Assembly: GCA_016871195.1 (NCBI GenBank)
Contig: VFZN01000004.1
Location: forward strand, 124,001 to 188,000
DNA length: 64,000 nt
Reading direction: 5' to 3'
Source: Acidobacteriota bacterium
Lineage (GTDB): Bacteria; Acidobacteriota; Vicinamibacteria; Vicinamibacterales; UBA2999
Notes under the pieces: generated by a model
Told to the model about the DNA's origin: nothing
Databases searched by the model: none
The model's input: the letters and a program-made list of their open reading frames with translations, nothing else
Shown here: in pieces, positions 60,595 through 64,000 of the stretch
How positions within the stretch are numbered: position 1 is the stretch's first letter
Layout of the letters: every line of letters starts with the position of its first letter
Made by a program: the position numbers and the translations under genes

Positions 60595-62280
60595 TCAGGA
60601 TGTCGGTCCGAACACCTGGCCGAAAAAGTCACCGGGGTTCCACCCGGGCCGTGCCTCGGTCTGGGCCACGAGCCAGCCGATGAGAAAGTTGAGGCGCGCA
60701 TGCATCGCACCGGCCTCAAAGTCGAAGGGCTGCGACATGTCGTCGTTGGGCTTGTGGTAGACATCACGGCGATAGCCGGCGTTGATGGCGGAGCCGTCTT
60801 TGGACGGATCGCCTGTCTGGAATCCGCTCTTGATGAACAGCGCGGGAATACCCTGACGAATGAAGCTGAAGTGATCGCTGCGGATGAAGAGCACCTGTTC
60901 CGGAATCGGATCGGTGGCGAGCCCGATGCCGAGGTGCGCGGCCGCCTTCGCCACCGGGTCGGCCAGCGTTGAGTGCTGGGCGCCATAGGGCACGATGTCG
61001 ACCAGGCGGTGGTAGAGGAACGGCATGTCGAGTGACAGGTTGGCGACGAGGCTGTCTTTCGGCACGGTCGGGTTCCGGGCGAAGTAGTCAGAGCCCAGCA
61101 GACCCCATTCTTCAGCCGTGACAAACAGGAAGATCACCGAGCGGCGCGGCGGCGTGGGCAGCGCGCGATAGGCGCGGGCGACCTCGAGCACGATGGCCAC
61201 GCCCGACGCATTGTCGTGCGCGCCGTTGTAGATGGCATCACCGTGCATCGGTGTGCCGACGCCGAAGTGGTCGATGTGCGCCACATAGACGACGTGCTCC
61301 TGGCGCAGCACGGGATCGCTGCCCTCGAGCCGGGCCACGAGGTTGGCACTGTCGACGGCGCGGTGGCGCGTCTGCGTCGTGACCGACAGGCGCGTGGGCA
61401 GCGGTACGGATTGCGGAATGCTGGCGGCGGCGTCGGCAAAGATCTGCGTGAGCGGCTTGGGTGTGCCCTCGAACAAGCGCGTCACACCCGAATGATTGAG
61501 CGAGACCGACCCGCGAAGGGCGGCGTCTCCGCGGTTGGGACGGCCACTGGCATCGAGCCACGAGAAGCCTCCCTGTGCGGAGGTGGCCACGCTGACATCC
61601 CATCGGAAGCGCGGATCGTCGGGCGTGGTGAAGCTCACGGTGCCGATGGCACCGCGCTTCACGGCTTCCGCCTCCTTGACGGCGCCTGACGAGAAGTACG
61701 CTCGCTCGTTGCTGGGAAACTTCGCGGGAGCCCCGCTCAGGTAGGCCACCACTTTCCCGGTCAGGTCGCCGGCCTGCGCGTAGTCGTCATAGCCCAGCAT
61801 CGGTGCGCTCACGCCGTAGCCGACAAACACCACCGGGGCCTCGTCGAGCGTGACGGTCTCGCGCAGATGATCGGCGCCGAGCAGGGCATCGACGCCGTAC
61901 TGCAGGGGATGCCTGCCCGAGGGACCCGTGATGGCGATGCGGCTGTCTGCGGCCGACGCGGTGCCGTTGCGCAGCGGCACACGCTGGCGGAATCCACCGG
62001 ACTCGCCGGCAGGCGCAAGGCCCATCTCACGAATCGCGCCTTCGACGTACTGCAAGGCCCGTTCATACCCGGGTGTGCCCGGTCCCCTTCCTTCCATCGC
62101 ATCGTCGGCCAGCGTCGCCATGTGGGCCTTGACGCGGTCGGCGCTGACGGTGTCGAGGGCCACCTTGGCGTCGGGGGCGTCCGGTGACGGTGGGGCGGGT
62201 GGGGCAGTGGGCTGGGCGCAGGCCGCGCCGAGCATCGCCGCGAGCAGCGCGGCTGACGCGCAGAGTCGTCTGGTGGACAT
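60595..62280 (-). CDS. M28-family zinc aminopeptidase-like lipoprotein
   Basis: A 561-aa protein. The lipobox LGAAC (Cys21) predicts a lipoprotein. A PA-type insert (VVFVGYGVSAPMLGYDDYAQAGDLTGKVVAYLSG) precedes the zinc peptidase domain: VVYVAHIDHFG (metal His and Asp), NGAHDNASGVA (bridging Asp), VTAEEWGLLGSDYF (catalytic Glu) and a C-terminal VYHKPNDD (metal His). This is the standard M28 set. ATG 62280 is chosen because the signal begins there. It may degrade peptides in the periplasm. Confidence 0.92.
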   Translation of the reverse strand: MSTRRLCASAALLAAMLGAACAQPTAPPAPPSPDAPDAKVALDTVSADRVKAHMATLADDAMEGRGPGTPGYERALQYVEGAIREMGLAPAGESGGFRQRVPLRNGTASAADSRIAITGPSGRHPLQYGVDALLGADHLRETVTLDEAPVVFVGYGVSAPMLGYDDYAQAGDLTGKVVAYLSGAPAKFPSNERAYFSSGAVKEAEAVKRGAIGTVSFTTPDDPRFRWDVSVATSAQGGFSWLDASGRPNRGDAALRGSVSLNHSGVTRLFEGTPKPLTQIFADAAASIPQSVPLPTRLSVTTQTRHRAVDSANLVARLEGSDPVLRQEHVVYVAHIDHFGVGTPMHGDAIYNGAHDNASGVAIVLEVARAYRALPTPPRRSVIFLFVTAEEWGLLGSDYFARNPTVPKDSLVANLSLDMPFLYHRLVDIVPYGAQHSTLADPVAKAAAHLGIGLATDPIPEQVLFIRSDHFSFIRQGIPALFIKSGFQTGDPSKDGSAINAGYRRDVYHKPNDDMSQPFDFEAGAMHARLNFLIGWLVAQTEARPGWNPGDFFGQVFGPTS

Positions 62281-62374
62281 GGTGCGCACAGCGTGTCGCG
62301 GATGGCGCCGGGCGTCAAGAAGCAGCCGGCGATCGGGGCGGTGCGTGGTCACGCGCGCCCCCGAGCCGGAGCGG

Positions 62375-63445
62375 TCAGGCGCGGGACAGGGCGGCGGTCA
62401 CCGCGGCCGTGAACTGCGAGGTCGCCGCGGGTGTCGTGCCCGGGTCGGCGATGTCTGCGGTGCGGAGTCCTGCCGAGAGCGTGTCGTCGATGGCCTGCGT
62501 GATGGCCGCGGCCTCGGACGCCAGCCCGAAACTGTGCTCGAGCAGCATGGCCATTGAGGCCATGGCCCCGATGGGATTGGCGATGTCGCGTCCGGCAATG
62601 GTGGGAGCCGAGCCGTGCACGGGCTCGAAGAGGCCGACCTTCGCGCCCAGGCTCGCGGAGGGCAGCAGCCCGAGCGACCCGCAGACCGCGCCGGCCTCGT
62701 CCGACAGAATGTCGCCGAAGAGGTTCTCGGTGAGCAGCACGTCGATGGTCGACGGGGCCAGGGCGAGCTTCATGGCGGCCGAATCGACGTACTCGTGCGT
62801 CAGCACCACCTCGGGATATTCAGTCGCCAGCTGCTGCACGGTACGCCGCCAGAGCTGAGAGACCTCAAGCACATTGGCCTTGTCGACCGACACCAGCCGG
62901 CCGCGCCTGCGCCGGGCCAGATCGAAGGCGACCCGGGCGATGCGGGTGATTTCGTCAACCGAGTAGCGCAGGGTGTTGTGGGCGCTCTGCCCGTCTGCGG
63001 CCAGGCCTCTCGGCTCACCGTAGTAGAGGCCGCCCGTCAGCTCGCGCACCACCATGAGGTCGGTGCCTGCCAGCACCGACGGCTTGAGCGGCCCGCTCGC
63101 CTCGAGGCCGGACCACACGCGGGCGGGGCGCAGGTTGGCATACAGCCCCAGGGCCTTGCGGATGGCCAGCAGGGCTGACTCGGGTCGCTTGCCTGGCGGG
63201 GCCTGATCGAAGGCCGGATCGCCGACGGCGCCGAGGAACACGGCATCGGCAGCGGTCGCGGCCTGCAGGGTCTCGTCGGGCAGTGGCACCTGGGTGGCCC
63301 GCAAGGCTGCACCGCCGATGAGGTGCGGGGCGGTGTGAAACGTGTGGCCGAAGCGCGCCTCGACGGCATGCAGGACGGCGCAGGCCGCCGTTGTGACTTC
63401 CGGGCCGATGCCGTCACCCGGCAGCAAGACAATGTGACCGTTCAT
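62375..63445 (-). CDS. leuB: 3-isopropylmalate dehydrogenase
   Basis: A 356-aa protein of normal length. LeuB motifs are LLPGDGIGPEVTTAA, RPESALLAIRKALGLYANLRPAR, VVRELTGGLYYGEPRG, RLVSVDKANVLEVSQLWRR, VLLTENLFGDILSDEAGAVCGSLGLLPSASL and LFEPVHGSAPTIAGRDIANPIGAM. It oxidises and decarboxylates 3-isopropylmalate in leucine synthesis. The start overlaps the stop of leuA (ATGA). Confidence 0.97.
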   Translation of the reverse strand: MNGHIVLLPGDGIGPEVTTAACAVLHAVEARFGHTFHTAPHLIGGAALRATQVPLPDETLQAATAADAVFLGAVGDPAFDQAPPGKRPESALLAIRKALGLYANLRPARVWSGLEASGPLKPSVLAGTDLMVVRELTGGLYYGEPRGLAADGQSAHNTLRYSVDEITRIARVAFDLARRRRGRLVSVDKANVLEVSQLWRRTVQQLATEYPEVVLTHEYVDSAAMKLALAPSTIDVLLTENLFGDILSDEAGAVCGSLGLLPSASLGAKVGLFEPVHGSAPTIAGRDIANPIGAMASMAMLLEHSFGLASEAAAITQAIDDTLSAGLRTADIADPGTTPAATSQFTAAVTAALSRA

Positions 63446-64000
63446 ACGCCGAATCCGTATCCTGACTCGTGGGGCACCGGCTCGTGCGGCGCCGGCTGTG
63501 ACGGGGCCGCCACGCCGAGCACGGCGCACGCAATGTCGACCAGGTCCTGGTCGGTGATGTGCTTGCGCACATCGGCCGCGGCCACCATGGCCCGATACAC
63601 ACGGTCGACGCCGTCGCGATCGAGGGCGAAGCCCAGCTGCTCGCAGCGTGCCGCCACGGCATGGCGCCCCGAGTGTTTGCCCAGCACCAGCGTGGTGCGG
63701 GGCACCCCGACATCTTCGGGCCGCATGATTTCGTAGCAGCGCCGGTCCTTGAGCATGCCGTCCTGGTGAATGCCGGCCTCGTGTGCGAAGGCGTTCCGCC
63801 CGACGACGGCCTTGTTGGCCTGGACGGCCTCGCCGGTCAGTTCGGTGAGCAGGCGGCTGCTGGGGTACAGCTGCCGGGTGTCGATGCCGGTGGTCACCGG
63901 CAGGCGATCGGCCCGCACGTGCGTGGCCATGATGACTTCTTCGAGCGACGCATTGCCGGCGCGTTCGCCGATGCCGTTGATGGTGCACTCGATCTGGCGC
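63442..64000 (-). CDS. leuA: 2-isopropylmalate synthase, C-terminal part (short form)
   Basis: The frame is open to the window edge; about 185 C-terminal residues are visible. RQIECTINGIGERAGNASLEE, NKAVVGRNAFAHEAGIHQDG (metal His) and LVLGKHSGRHAVAARCEQLGFALD are LeuA signatures. The protein stops soon after ITDQDLVDIACAVLG with a Pro/His-rich tail (SQPAPHEPVPHESGYGFGV). It therefore lacks the C-terminal LeuA allosteric domain that binds leucine in the long form. It condenses acetyl-CoA with 2-oxoisovalerate. It is coupled to leuB by ATGA. Confidence 0.93.
   Translation of the reverse strand, partial: RQIECTINGIGERAGNASLEEVIMATHVRADRLPVTTGIDTRQLYPSSRLLTELTGEAVQANKAVVGRNAFAHEAGIHQDGMLKDRRCYEIMRPEDVGVPRTTLVLGKHSGRHAVAARCEQLGFALDRDGVDRVYRAMVAAADVRKHITDQDLVDIACAVLGVAAPSQPAPHEPVPHESGYGFGV

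Overview
This window is high-GC bacterial chromosome with tightly packed genes, many 4-bp ATGA/GTGA overlaps, and no tRNA, rRNA, insertion sequence, phage gene or CRISPR array that I could see. No stretch longer than about 300 bases lacks a gene. The gene set points to an aerobic, Gram-negative heterotroph. It includes an Oar-like TonB-dependent receptor with an N-terminal carboxypeptidase-regulatory domain, secreted LVIVD and NHL propeller proteins, two PQQ-type quinoproteins, a molybdenum hydroxylase pair, a fused CcoO/cytochrome c protein, and many exported amidohydrolases and peptidases. I infer Acidobacteriota, most likely Vicinamibacteria-like. That assignment rests on gene content alone.

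Layout. 1-10.3 kb: end of a PLP aminotransferase, a GT1-type glycosyltransferase, a DUF1028 protein divergent from the TonB receptor, a conserved Gly-rich protein of unknown function, an LVIVD protein, a small membrane protein, an AlkD-like gene with an apparent 5' frameshift, and a DinB/YfiT protein. 10.3-16.7 kb: molybdenum hydroxylase small and large subunits, an exported M20 amidohydrolase, and Kup. 16.8-32.2 kb is the most coherent region and is sulfur-themed. A leftward operon encodes a Tat-exported DsrE-like protein, a duplicated-domain secreted protein, a cbb3-type oxidase subunit I, a CcoO-dicytochrome fusion, a 63-aa membrane protein and a TsdA-like diheme cytochrome. Divergent to it run cysD, fused cysNC and a TauE-type exporter. 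Next come two paralogous phosphodiesterases with a ribbon-helix-helix-like protein and a membrane protein, then a sulfotransferase and a DUF2200 gene.

32.2-43.3 kb: an AbiEii-like nucleotidyltransferase with its small partner, coaA, malate synthase, an aldo/keto reductase, an NHL protein, an aldehyde dehydrogenase, a small secreted protein, rutE-like, tcyP and a membrane protein. 43.3-49.2 kb: outer-membrane and PEGA proteins, a 5'-nucleotidase lipoprotein, a methyltransferase, and a MarR-YceI pair. 49.2-50.3 kb: a sigma70-like promoter, an inverted repeat and a clear SAM-I riboswitch lead into metA. 50.6-56.4 kb: a coupled amidohydrolase, penicillin acylase and quinoprotein operon. 56.5-64 kb: a GRPPGDG-repeat protein, a TPR protein, a second quinoprotein, an M28 peptidase, leuB and the 3' part of leuA.

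How the genes work together. CysD/CysNC would make PAPS, which a nearby sulfotransferase could consume. The cbb3/TsdA/DsrE operon could pass electrons from a sulfur compound to oxygen. The three-gene operon at 50.6-56.4 kb looks built to cleave an N-acyl amide outside the cytoplasm and oxidise a product. Functions are read from sequence motifs and recalled families; no database search was possible.
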